A DNA stretch of 64,000 nucleotides from Pinus tabuliformis (taxonomy: Eukaryota > Streptophyta > Pinopsida > Pinales > Pinaceae), in contig CM062815.1 of NCBI GenBank assembly GCA_031772625.1, positions 919,986,979 through 920,050,978 on the forward strand, written 5' to 3'. Shown one piece after another: positions 45,505 to 56,752 of this stretch (positions within the stretch are counted from its first letter, which is position 1; each line of letters begins with the position of its first letter). The notes under the pieces were generated by a model. That model was not told the DNA's origin. It searched no databases and was given only the letters and a program-made list of their open reading frames with translations. The position numbers were made by a program, and so were the translations under genes.

Positions 45505-46526
45505 TTCTTTTACTTTTCTTGACTATTAGCTTCTTCTTTTCTTATTATTATGTTATTTTATCATCAAACAGCTACCAAAACATGAAGATAAATAGTACAT
45601 AAGGACACAAGATATAGGCTACTAGCCAGAGCCAAAACATCCTATCTTGAGAGAAAACCCCACAAATCTCTTCTCTTCTTCTAGATTCTTCAAATGACGA
45701 ATTCCAAGACCTCTAGACCAAGACCAAGTCAGACCTTCTTGATGATGTGCTTCTTCTATCCAAGTCAAATCAAGTATAATCTCTTCCAACAGCATAACTT
45801 TGACCCCCAGCTTCAGATTTTCGGCCCCCACTACAGGTCTGAAATTTTTGGCCCCTTGCAACCAGTTGCAACTTCGCACGTGTGGGAGAGTTAGGGCTTC
45901 TAAATCTTCATCCTTCCTTTGCTTGCACTGCTTCTTCTTCTATGCCTTATGAGAGATCAAATTGTGTAATCTTCTTCGAGCATCGACCCTTTCCTTGCTA
46001 CTTGAGAACTTCGACCTTGATGCTGCAAAAACCCTAGCTTCCCTTCACACGTGTGAAAAAGAGAGAGTGCAAAAACCCAAAAACTTCATATTGTTTCTTC
46101 CTTCTTCCTTCGCTTGCCTTCTTCTTGTCCTTTGCTTGAATGACGAGTGAGTGAGTGAGTGAGTCCATAGGTGGTCGAATGCTCTCTTATATATAGGGTT
46201 CCAAGGAGGACAGCATGCCCTAATTAGGCTGACTTCTTCTTTGCTAGGCCAACTTGGTCTTGGAGAGGTATTTTGACACTTGTGACTCAAAAAAAATTCT
46301 TTTACAAGATGCCCAATGGGGTCTTTTACATATGACAATAATTGTTTGACTTCTTGACACAATAACAAAACCTAGAAGCACTCAATGGGTGCTTTGACCT
46401 AAAATAAAATGACCTTGAGTGTGAAACCCATGCTACAAAAATAATAATAGTAATTTCTTTTTTCATTTACAATATACAAGAATCAAGAATACATATGAAT
46501 ACCAAACCTAGTTACATATTTCAATA
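45505..46526 (-). repeat. 3' LTR of the pol-bearing relative
   Basis: Aligned words include CAGCTACCAAAACA near 45570 and CCTAGTTACATATTTCAATA at the end (normal CA end mutated to TA). A minus-strand TATA box CCTATATATAAGAG lies at about 46184-46197. The left boundary is approximate. Confidence 0.65.
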
Positions 46527-46975
46527 CTCCCTCTTAACTAGGGAGGTAATCATCATGGTACAAAGACATTCTCATACTGAAGAGATCTCATAAGAAGAGT
46601 TGGATTTGTAAGCCATCTCATAACTATCTTATCATCTTATATCAGTGCATCTTATCATAACAACCAACATTGTCACATAGCAAGGCCTTGACTAACAACT
46701 TTATCTCTCCGCAAGATTAGAGCACAATGCTGGGGAGACAATGATTTATAAACACCATCATCATTGTCTCTCAAGGCACATACCCCATTCGGATGTTCAC
46801 AAGGTATGTCCTTCTTGGACCATTCCTGTCGTGGATTAACACATCCTCAAGGAATTCCCTCTTCGATTACTCTTACCTATTGGATGTCCTACCTCCTCCT
46901 CAAAGATTATTGGAAATCAGATGCTTACCCAATCCTCCATTCTTTCTTCAAAAAGTGAAGACAAGAACAATCTAT

Positions 46976-47460
46976 CTATCTCTCCCTCTCAACTAGGGAG
47001 GAGATATCAACCAATCTAAGATTGTGTCTCAAATACACAAGCTTCTTATTAGGAAGATATTTTGTCAAAATATCAACTACCTCCTCATTGGTGGAGATAT
47101 ACTGTAGCTGGAACACCCCATCTTGCACCAATTTTTGCATGTAATGATACTTGTTTATGTGCTTCGCCTTCCCATGGAATATGGGGACTTCTAACAATAT
47201 GATGCAGTTGGTGTTGTCACAATGTATAACTAGTCCTTCAAACAAATCAAATAATAGCTTCCTCAACCAAATAGCTTCTCTACTAACTTTGCATGTTGCA
47301 ATGATCAGCACTACTCAAAGCAATTGATTCTTGCTTTCTACTCATCCATGAGATCATTGAGGATCCCAAACTAAAACATCTTCCGGTAGTGCTTCTTCCA
47401 TCTGTCTCGACTCTCACTGCCTCCCCAATCAAAATCCTTATATCCTATCAATTCGATATC
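46976..47460 (-). pseudogene. RNase H region of the pol-bearing relative
   Basis: 47311-46976 reads VSREAIWLRKLLFDL, CDNTNCIILLE and HINKYHYMQKLVQDG, the C-terminal part of copia RNase H. Before it, frames change several times: GYKDFDWGGS, then GRSTTGRCFSLGSS and SWMSRKQESIALSSA. The catalytic core is therefore present but split over frames. Confidence 0.85.
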
Positions 47461-48534
47461 ATTTTTCTATCATACTTCAGGCAATAATGTATTGTTCCTT
47501 GCAGATATCTCAATATATGCTTGGCCTTTGTCCATTGGTCATGTTTAGTCTCTATCTGAAATTGACTGTGAATATTCACTGCAATGCAAATGTCTAGTCG
47601 AGTGTTCACAAGATACATCAGAGAGCCAACCAATTGTATATAACTTGTAGGATCCACAAGGCTTGAATCGGAACTTCTTAACCTCTTCAAATTTGTGATC
47701 ATGGGGGTTGTCATAGGTTTGCAGTCCATCATGCCAAACCTTTGTAGCATCTTAATTACATACTTTCCTTGACCTAGATATATTTCACCAGGTTTTTGCC
47801 AAACTTCCAACCCCAAGTAATAGTGCATCAACCCTAGATCCTTCATATCGAATTTTGTTGCCAATTGTCTCTTGCATTCTTGAATACGACCTTCCACACT
47901 TGTTATGAGAAGATCATCCACATATAGAAGAATGATCATTGGTTCATCCTTCACTACTTTGATATAAATATTTGGATTAGCAAAACTCTTTGAAAAGCCC
48001 AATATTTGTAGATATGTGTCCATTCCAACATACCAAGCCCTTGGAGCTTGCTTAAGGCCATAAAGTGCCTTCTTCAACCTGCAAACGTGAGTTTCTCTAT
48101 TATGTACTTCAAATCCCAAGGCTACCAAAGAAACCAATATACACTTCATCATCAATGGTATCGTTCAGGAATGTTGTTTTGACATCCATTTGATGGATGT
48201 TCCATCCCATAGATGCTGCCAAAGAGACCAATGATCTTATAGTTGTGTATCTAGATGTAGGTGCAAATGTCTCTTCATAATCAATGCCTTCTTGTTGAGA
48301 GAAACCCCTAGCCACAAACCTTGCTTTGTACTTGTCAATGCTTCCATCTGTTGCATGCTTAATCTTGTAGAGCCATTTGGAAGTTACCATAGATTTGTCA
48401 TTCAGCCTAGGAACGATTTCCCAAACTCCATTTTTCATTATAGATTGATATTCTTCATTCATAGCATCTTTCCATTCTTGATGATTGACAACTTCTTCAA
48501 AGGTGGATGGTTTTGCTTCAATTAACTTCGTCAT
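47448..48534 (-). pseudogene. Copia reverse transcriptase, one frameshift
   Basis: The first part (48534 to about 48120) reads WKDAMNEEYQSIMKNGVWE, KARFVARGFSQQEGIDYEE and MDVKTTFLNDTIDDEVYI. A frameshift near 48125 moves the reading to the frame with LKKALYGLKQAPRAWYVGMD, the catalytic LLYVDDLLITS, KFDMKDLGLMHYYLGLEVW and RYLQGTIHYCLKY, ending at a stop at 47448. Apart from the shift the RT is complete. The element's integrase lies immediately upstream in the same frame as the first part, separated by one TAG (48553-48555). Confidence 0.93.
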
Positions 48535-48552
48535 ATAAGTTGCATACCCTAA

Positions 48553-49545
48553 CTACCTTTTAGGCTTCTTGCTTTCCCTGAAAGTACCTTTACCTGTAGC
48601 ACGTCCTTCTGCTTCTTGGAGAGTAGACTTCAACCAAATTGGTCTCTTCTGATTTTCTGGGATTATGACTTGTTGCATGGGTTCACTAGGACCTTCTTCT
48701 TCATGTTTGGAATCTTCTTCTTCCCTTGGACATTCTACAAAAATAGGTACTTCTTCATCATCGGAATCAATTGGGAGATCTTTAGACTTCTTATATGCAA
48801 TGCTTTCATCAAAGATCACATCTCTTCTTACTTCAATTCGATGCCCCTCCTTTATGTAGATCCTATATGCCTTTGAAGAGTTACTATAGCCAACAAATAT
48901 GCCCTTCAAGCTTGTAGGATCCAATTTCTTCCTTTTATCTTTTCGAATGTGAATGTAGATAGGGCAACCAAATATTCGGAGATGATCTACACATGGGCTC
49001 TTTCCAGTAAATGCTTCTTCAGGGGTCATGTTGTCAAGTGTTTTGTGAGGACTTCGATTTCGAATATATACAGTTGTTTGGAGGCCTCTCGCCACAGGAA
49101 TTGAGGTAAGTCTTGATGATGTAACATAGCTCTAAAACTTTCTTCAATTGTCCAATTCTTCCTTTCTGCTACTCTATTTTTTTCTAGATTATATGGAACT
49201 ATCAGCTCCCTCTTAATTCCATCCTCCTTACAGAAAGCTATAAGTTCCTTTGATGTGTATTCTCCTCCATTATCGGATCTTATTACCTTTATCTTTATAC
49301 TTCATCCTTGGACTTAAGTAAATAAATCCAAGTTTTCCTTGAGTTGTCATCAGTGAAAGTTATATAGTATAGATGACCTCCAAGAGATTTGTAGACATAG
49401 GACCACAGACATCAAAGTGAATGAGATCTAGGATTTCTTTAGATCTTGAAGCACTGCTTCCAAAAAAATTCTTTACATTTTTCCCTAATGCACATCCCTT
49501 ACAAATTCTTTCATGATCCTTCTTTAGTTTAGGGATGTCATTCAC
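48553..49545 (-). pseudogene. Copia integrase, frameshifted
   Basis: 49545-49360 holds the pre-integrase zinc domain end (CKGCALGKN) and LIHFDVCGP, the first DDE aspartate region. Between 49360 and 49096 the frame changes repeatedly, but SDNGGEYTSKEL and NRVAERKNW can be read, covering the other two acids. 49095-48553 is open with SPCVDHLRIFGCPIYIHI, GIFVGYSNSSKAYRIY and an acidic linker, ending at TAG before RT. Not functional. Confidence 0.88.
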
Positions 49546-49669
49546 TATTGTGTTTAGAGTTGGTAATATTTTGTAATGAAGGTGTCCATGAGTCTCATGA
49601 TTGAAGAAGATCTTGTACTTTGATATTGATTGATTAGAGCAAGAATGATCTCAATAATTTTCTTCTGAC

Positions 49670-50691
49670 GAAAGAGCAACTCATCAGTTAGAGGAAAAGG
49701 TATCATCTTCATAGGGAGTTGCAAGCAAAATTTGACATGAAGGATTTTGGATTGATAACTACTACTTGGGACTTGAGGTTTGGTAGAAAACTAATGAAAT
49801 TTCCTTGGGCAAGGGAAGCATGTGATCAAGATCCTCCAAAAGTTTGGGATGATGAATTGTAGACCTATGGAAACTTCTATTAGGAAAATATGGGGAGTTT
49901 TGACATTGTTGATCCATCAATGTACTGGAAACTGATTGGTTCTCTAATGTATTTGATTTGATTACTAGGCTGACAAATGTTGATGATGAGAAAAGTATCA
50001 CTGATGGTTGTTTCTACTCGAGATCTGCTATGATTTCTTGGAAAAGTTGGAAGCATGATTTTGTTGCACTAAGCACTGCAAAGGCATAATATATGGGAAT
50101 TTGTGCAGTTAGCAGTAAAGCAATTTGCCTCCGTAAAATGTTTAATGCACAATTTGATGGCATGTTGGATTCAACCACGATACTTTGTAATAAGCAATAT
50201 GAAGATTGTTAGAGAACCTTGCTTTTCATGGAAGGTCGAAGCACATTCTGATTTGGGATATGACACAGACGAGAGCCGAGAAGCTACAATGGATCTCCAA
50301 GAATGAACAGGTAGTTGATGTAGGGAAAGCTTGAGTACTTCCGAGAAAATCTTGGGCTTGTGGATAACTCCTCATAGATTTAGAGGGAGTAAGGATGGAC
50401 ATCTATTTCTCCCTATGTCATGTACTATACTAGGACTAACACCCTAAGTCAAGTACATAGACCTAGATAGGGAAAATGGTAGATTGGATAAGCATCCTGA
50501 ATTGACATTCTTGTGCCATGTACTCTGGCCAATTAGGATTTACTCCCTAAGTCAAGTAAATTGACCTTGTTTAAGAATGGTCAGGTGCACCGGCATTTCC
50601 TTATGACATGTAGGAAATGGTCCTGTGGAGGACATAGTCTAGTGAACCTAGGTGGAGTATGTGCCTCAAAGAGGCAGATGCTTGGTGACCT
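49670..50691 (+). pseudogene. Plus-strand copia RT/RNase H fragment, heavily decayed
   Basis: KFDMKDFGL near 49728 begins the RT C-terminal segment that matches the minus-strand RT at 47448-48155; many stops and frame changes follow. RNase H words SRSAMISWKSW and FVALSTAKA appear near 50020-50090. From about 50370 it becomes the non-coding 3' region, which is cut by hAT 2 at 50692 and resumes at 54450. It is in inverted orientation to the 45505-49650 element. Confidence 0.75.
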
Positions 50692-50699
50692 ATTGAATG

Positions 50700-50820
50700 C
50701 AATGTTTTAAGACTCCGACTCCGACTCCGACTCGGCCGAGGATCGACTCCGACTCCGACTCCGAAACGGTAATGACTCAACCGGCTCGATTTCAATGACT
50801 CTGCCGTTGTAAAAAATACA
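50700..50820. repeat. Left TIR and ACTCCG subterminal array of hAT 2
   Basis: Hexamer GACTCC/ACTCCG repeated about seven times, with CTCGGCCGAG palindrome; the right end (54284-54441) carries GACTCGGCCGAGTC three times. Confidence 0.85.
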
Positions 50821-51328
50821 TTAAATATTTATTTTTTTATAAAAAAAACATAATTTTAAAGATTTTAAACATAATTTTAAAGATTTTCATTCATGTTTCC
50901 AAACACACAGCATTATAATATAGATGGAAGACAACATATGATCAAAGTAGGCTCATGAACCAATCCATTATATCAAAATGGTACCCAATGGCAATACATA
51001 GTCAACTGTCATACATGATCGAAGACTCAAAACAAAAAACACATAACCAAGGAGGCTAGAAATGGCCTCTACAACAAAAGTAAACTGTGACAGTGACCAG
51101 ACTCCAGTACTAGTACTACAGTACTACTGGCTAGTAGCTACTGTCAGAGGAGCCAAGATCATGTCGATCAATCTCTAGATCATCATCATCAAAGTCAAAC
51201 AAGGGGCCCTATGGCTCCTCCTCATCATCATCATCCCCAATTGCAACTGTAGAAGTGGTACCACTAGCAGGCTGTGCAACTACAGCAGATGCAAGCTGAG
51301 ATAGAGTAGATATGCGGTTGCGCTTCTG

Positions 51329-53741
51329 TCATCGCTGAGCAGAGGAAGCACCTACAACTGGAGTCCTTGCTGGCTGTGAGACTGAGTCTGGTGGATTGGG
51401 ATCTGCATTCAACTGAACAGGCTGAAGTTGAACAACATGTTCAAGTTCAACTGATGTCTCCATATCTAAATCTAAATCAAGATCCTCATCAGGATCAAAC
51501 TCTGCTGGACAACTCTCCACTACCCAATCTGATGTTGGATCAATGTCTTCCAACACAATGGGATCTGAATCAGGTCTTTTGTTCAGCAAATGGTTTCGTC
51601 TGAGCCGAAGGTTGTATTGGACATAAACTAGATCATTTAACTGTTTTTGATCCAAACGGTTTCTCTTCTTTGTGTGAATCCTCTCAAAGACAGCCCAATT
51701 GTTCTCACACCCAGATGCACTGCAAGTTTGACTCAAAATACGAATTGCAAACCTTGGCAATTCAGGACAATGGCCACCAAAGGCCTCCCACCATTGTGCT
51801 GCAAAAAACATAGGAGTGTAATGAGTTAGCTCAACAAAATTACAAATTATATCTAACTTTCAAATTATAAACGATTTAACAAACTTTAAAAAAAAAGTAA
51901 AACTATTAAGAATTTGAAAATTGAAATTTTTGTTTACCTGGCTCATCTGCTTCTCTTGCAATCTTTGCTAGGTTCTTCCCAAAGGTACCTGCTGCATTGC
52001 TGAAGATATTGGCCTGTCGGTGTATCTCCAGCTGATCAGACTCCAATGGGATCATGCGTTCAATGCAATCAACCAGTCCATCTCTGACCTCCCCCCTCAA
52101 AACTCCTGACTCCTTAGCTTTATAATGATACCGTGGGTTCAAAAAATACCCAGCTGCATGTATAGGGCGATGGAGTTGATTGTTCCATCTTTCATCAATG
52201 ATTGCCCAAATGGGCCCATACTTTGCCACTCTATCCTTGTATATCGTCTTTATTTGCTCCTTTGCTTGATCCATAACCTCATAAATGAAGCCTATAGCCA
52301 ACCTTTCCCCATCCACCAACCGCAACACCTTAAGTAGTGGCTCAGCAAGCTTCACACTCTCTGCTACCTTTCTCCAAAAAGTTTCTTCATGGACTTTCCT
52401 TTTCAATTCTTTGCCTTCTGGTTTGTTAGACAAATTGCTTTGATTCCATTCATCACTGGAAAACATCTTTTGCAAGTTTCTATGTTGGGAAAGCATAGAT
52501 TGCAATGTCAAAAAATGTGTAGCAAATCTAGTGATGGCAGGCCTAATAATATCCTTGCCCCCAGTGTGTTTCCTCATGAGGCTCAAAACCAATGTATGAT
52601 TGTAGATAAATTTTGTTATGCTTTTGGCATGATCTATAGTGTTTTTGACCCAATCTAATTTTCCAATATCCTCAAGCATGAGGTCTATGCAATGTGTAGC
52701 GCATGGGGTCCAAAAGATGGTCTTGTGTTTTTCCTCTAACAGTTTACCAGCAAGAACATAGTTAGAGGCATTATTTGTGATGATTTGAACAACATTAGCC
52801 ACCCCCACCTCCTCAACAACCTGATCCAATAGCTGAAACAACAAGTGGCCATCTTTTATCTTATTAGATGCATCAACTGATTTTAAAAACATGGTTCCCT
52901 GTGGGCAGAAGACAAGAAAGTTTATGATGGTACGGTTTCTTTGATCAGTCCATCCATCTGACATGATGGTACACCCTTTTCTTGCCCATGAGTCCCTGAA
53001 CTCTTGCAAATACTCATTAATGGATTGAATTTCTTTATGCAAACGGAACCCCCTTAGCTCATGCATAGTAGGGCCTTTGAAGCCTTTTCCAGCAGCATGT
53101 ATGGCATCAAACATAGGCTCATAATATGTTGAACGAGCAGCATTAAAGGGGATATCAACATCATGCCACCATCTAGCTATGTAATCACAAGCAGTCTCCC
53201 TCAATTCTTTCTTCCAATGGTCATCTAAAGTGGGCTGCATTTGAGTTTTACTAACTTCAGGACCATGTGCATCTGATGGAGAGGAGGGAGTGAAATAACT
53301 TTTGATAGTCACATCACCCTTTTTCATTGACATTCTACCCTTTCCCTTATCTTGAACAGAACCAAAAGAGGGAGGAACATGTCGGAAAGGGTTGGATGTA
53401 TCAGTTTGAGGGATAGAGGAAGAACCCTCAAAATCATAATGGGGGTTGGTAGCCATCATTTTTTGTATCTCCCTCTTCGTCCCAATTTCAGCCTGTATGT
53501 CTCTTTGCCTAGCCTTATCTTCTTTAAATTTCTCAAAGCTGGCCAACAAATTCTTCCTAATCTCCCCAATTTCTGGTGAGGTACATGGGGTAATTTGGCC
53601 TCTAATCCCTGCTAAGTGTTGTTTCAGCCTATTAATGCCCCCAGGACCTTCCTTAATTTTCCTATGGCAAAATTTGCATTGCATTTGACTATCAACCATT
53701 TCAACATATGCCCAAGCAGGATCTCTTGCTCTAGGTGCCAT
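51329..53741 (-). CDS. hAT transposase (BED finger, DUF659, hATC), Asp-to-Asn change
   Basis: Start chosen at ATG 53741 (MAPRARDPAWAYVEM), because upstream in-frame sequence looks like intron ending TTTCCTAG. Exon 1 (53741-51938): BED finger C-KF-C ... NRLKQHLAGIRG; DUF659/RNase H region with CTIMSDGWTDQRNRT, VVQIITNNASNYV and FWTPCATHCIDLMLED; then LHRPIHAAGYFLNP. Intron 51799-51937 (GTAAAC ... TTTTTTGCAG) joins in phase. Exon 2 (51798-51329): WWEAFGGHCPELPRF, hATC motif RILSQTCSASGCENNWAVFE, an acidic Asp-rich tail. The second likely catalytic residue, Asp in the T-D-N of relatives and of hAT 1, is Asn here (AAT). Length about 760 residues, near normal. Beyond the stop at 51329 the frame continues with similar acidic coding-like sequence, so the tail may be shortened. 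Confidence 0.9.
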
Positions 53742-54449
53742 TTTTTGACTAGGAAATGAAAGCAAACAATCTGAAAATGAAAAAAAAAAACAAAAACCTT
53801 GATTCAATGTTCATTTATTTGACAAAAAACACTCTCTAAGATTTCTAGATATGCACCTAAAATTTACTAAGCAAAAACAGATTTATAGAGGTGAAAAAAA
53901 ATACCTCCAGGCACAAACTGCCTCCTCAAGCTTGCTCCAAGAATCAGCTCCTCAATGCTGCTCCAAATGGCTGCCCAAGAAGCTCCTCACTCCAGCTACA
54001 ATGCTCCTCCAAGACTCCTCACTGCTGCTCCAAAACAAGCTCAAGAACTGCTCACTAACTCTCAAAGAATACTCTCACTCAAATGCATAAGATTGCTGTG
54101 AGTGAATGAGAGCACTTGGATGTGTTAAATAGGGTTTGGGGGGGGGGGGGGAATGGACCCCAAAAATCATTTAGCAAATTCATATACCTATTTGGAGTCA
54201 AAACCAACCAAAAAACCAATTAAAAATCCATTAAACTTTTATAAATCCGTTGTAATACGTGTTGTTGGGCAGTTTCATGTGACTCGGCCGAGTCATAACG
54301 GAAACGGCCACTCAATGACTCGGCCGAGTCATGGCTGACTCGGCCAACCGGACCGTTCCAAAGGTCGTTTCAACGCTGGAGTTTGTGGCTCGGATCAACC
54401 CGGCTGTTTCGGTTTCGAAACGGCCGTTTCTTAAAACAGTGATTGAATG

Positions 54450-54637
54450 CCTCTCAGCATTGTGCTCTAATCTAGTGAAGAGATAGAGCTTACTAGTCAA
54501 GACCTTGGTAATTTGACAATGTCAGTTATGATGATGTTATTATTGATGATGATATTCAAATTGGTTTGTTTCTTATAGAAGTCTTCAACTTGAGAATATC
54601 CCGATGAGTCAATATGAATACCTTCCTAATTAACAGG
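54450..54637 (+). other. 3' non-coding remnant before LTR
   Basis: Continues the plus-strand copia fragment after hAT 2; matches the 33450-33630 region by eye (ATTGTGCTCTAATCTAGTG) and ends in a decayed purine tract. Confidence 0.6.
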
Positions 54638-54873
54638 CAGTGTTGGAATTATAGCTAGGTTTGGTCTTCATAATTATGATCTTGTAAAGAGTTCTAAAAA
54701 AATGTATTCAAACCGACAAAAAAATTAACTTTGTCATGTCCCATTTGGACATTTAAAAGAAAAGAAAAATTAAATTTCATGTGTCTTTCGGTCAAATCCC
54801 AGTTGCTAAGTCAAACCTCTGTTACTTTTTGTAGCATCGGATGTGTTCTGACCACGAAATTTGGTGGAGAGGC
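54638..54873 (+). repeat. Partial LTR (first 236 bp)
   Basis: TGTTGGAATTATAGCTAGGT resembles the family LTR start, but after about 236 bp a second LTR start follows (TATTGAAAAGTGTAACTAGG). It is a truncated LTR abutting another. Confidence 0.6.
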
Positions 54874-56093
54874 TATTGAAAAGTGTAACTAGGTCCAGTC
54901 TTCGTAATGACATGTAATTGTGACTTTTGTAAATGATGTAAAGAAGAAAATAAAATTATTTTGTAATGCTTTCTTCATGGGTTTCTTGAGCAAGAGATTT
55001 TATTTAGATGGCTCGCATTGAGAGCCTTAGGATGTGTCATTAAAGTCAAAGGGTCAATGTCATGTATGAGGAACCCTTCTTAGGGATATAACAATGTATA
55101 TGAGTCTATAAAAGTGTCTAGAAGCCCTCCAACGACAAGCACAAGTCCTCTTCAAGTCGGCCCCCAAACGAAGTAAATGGCACATGTCGACTCAACTATT
55201 TGAAGACACAACCCTTCATAAAGACAGCTTGGCTTATTTATAGGACAACCACTATAAATAGGCATGTAGGCTCTTTGCATTTCCACAGCTCAGTATTCAC
55301 ATCTATCTCTTTAATTCGGTTGAATAGAACAGTGATAAGTTGGGATCACAGTTCGGATGTCAAGGAAGGAATTCAGATAGATAAGGAAGGGACAACGAGG
55401 ATTTGGTTTGGGCTTACCACAGAAAACAAAAGTTCGGATTTTTTGAGTGAAGGTTTCGGTACTACAGCAGCTCGACCAAGAAGATATATGCTCCAATTCG
55501 ATGCTAGAGAAGACTACAGTTCGATGATCCAAGGAGGCTACAGTTCAAATCTCTTTGAAGTGCGAATAGGATTACAATCAAGAGGAGTTCGGATCTCTCT
55601 GAATTCGATGACAAAGTGCAGAGAACAATCTCAGTAAGGGTCTCACAGAAGTAAGGTCTCGGTTATATGACAGCAAGGAGATCTCACAGTAAAGGAGATC
55701 TCAATGTGAAGACAATGATAAGATCTCGGTGATGATAAGAAGGTCGAAGTGGAAGAGGAGACAAGAAGAAGAGTGATTATCAAGAGAACTTGTGTCTTGG
55801 TCTTGGAGTGGCAGATAAGTCAAAGGTCTTGGTCTTGGTATTCGTCAATTGGAATCTCTATAAGAAGAATTTGTGCGGGTTTTCCTCTCAAAGGGTGAGA
55901 TGTTTTGGCCCTGGCTGATACCCTACATTCTGTGTGTCTTGTCTATTTATATTCATGCATTGGTTACTGTTTGATAAAGAAGAACAATACTAATCTAAGA
56001 AGAAGATTCTAATCTAAAGAAGTAAAAAGCATTCACAAGTAGTTACTAATCAAAGAGAAATCAACTAATGCTAATGCCCTAGATTTCCAAACA
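54874..56093 (+). repeat. Complete LTR of the family (5' LTR by context)
   Basis: About 1220 bp, related to 33633-34772, ends GATTTCCAAACA, and is followed at once by a tRNA-Met primer site. TATA box ACTATAAATAGG at 55251-55262. Open frames inside it are taken to be chance. Confidence 0.75.
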
Positions 56094-56110
56094 TGGTATC
56101 AGAGCTAAGG
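56094..56110 (+). other. Primer binding site, initiator tRNA-Met type
   Basis: TGGTATCAGAGCTAAGG directly after the LTR, an exact match to the usual plant copia site. Confidence 0.9.
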
Positions 56111-56752
56111 TGACTAAGTCAAGAAAAAGGCATCTAATCAAAGAGGCACTCAAGGATCGAGTTTCAAAAAAGGCATCAAAGCAAGTCGAAGGATATCAAA
56201 GTGAAAGTTCAAAGATCTACATTGAAGAATCAAACCCTAGATCAAAGAAGATAGTCTACTTCAAAAGAAGCCTTGGGATCATCAATCAAATAATCAAGGC
56301 CCAAGCCTTATTTCTACTCAAGGAAAACAGATCTAGAAATCAAGGCAACTAGAAGTTTACACAAGCAAAAGTGTTGGATCCTATAGTCATCATCAAAAGA
56401 CCACAAAGACCCTCATCAAGTTGAAGAGATCTACAAAGCAAGGTAGCCCAAAGTACAGACGTCCAAGAGAAGCACTTTAAGGACGAAGATCGCATCATCT
56501 TGAATAAATTCGAAACCCTAGAAGAATTTCTGATCTACACTCATTCACCATCGAGGAAACTAAAATATCTTGAAGGTTGTTCATCCATAAAAGGCTAGAT
56601 CGAAAGGCGTTGTCATAAAAAGGGCAATCTTCTCTTTATTAAAGCAAGGATTTCATTTGGAAGAAGATCATCCAAAAGGAGGCAGTCTCCCCTTGTTGAA
56701 GCAAGGACCTCCTTATCCTTAAAGAGTATCCTCTGAGAAGCATCAAGTCATC
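56111..56752 (+). other. Truncated leader of the copia-family element
   Basis: Leader sequence with no recognisable gag; interrupted at 56753 by the next LTR. An 80-codon frame at its start is Lys/Ser-rich and has no domain. Confidence 0.5.

Larger units (their letters stand above)
45505..49650 (-). mobile_element. Pol-bearing copia element of the same LTR family, partial
   Basis: A left LTR (about 45505-46526) related to 3219-4365 is followed on the right by a purine tract (minus AGTTAAGAGGGAG), non-coding sequence matching 4366-4503 plus 8282-8577 of the old element, and then RNase H, RT and integrase coding sequence on the minus strand. Gag, protease, primer site and the 5' LTR are absent because the sequence switches to an oppositely oriented fragment near 49650. 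This element is the kind that could supply enzymes to the gag-only family. Confidence 0.85.
50700..54441 (-). mobile_element. hAT DNA transposon 2
   Basis: TIRs CAATGTTTTAAGA (left) and, reverse-complemented, CACTGTTTTAAGA (right) are flanked by the 8-bp duplication ATTGAATG (50692-50699, 54442-54449). Subterminal DNA has repeated ACTCCG and GACTCGGCCGAG words. Minus-strand transposase of BED-DUF659-hATC type fills 51329-53741. A G run of about 14 lies near 54137-54151. It is inserted in the decayed plus-strand copia fragment. Confidence 0.95.

Noticed and set aside
55200-55637. 145-codon open frame on the plus strand
   Set aside because: It lies wholly inside an LTR (54874-56093), has no domain, and related LTR copies do not keep the frame.
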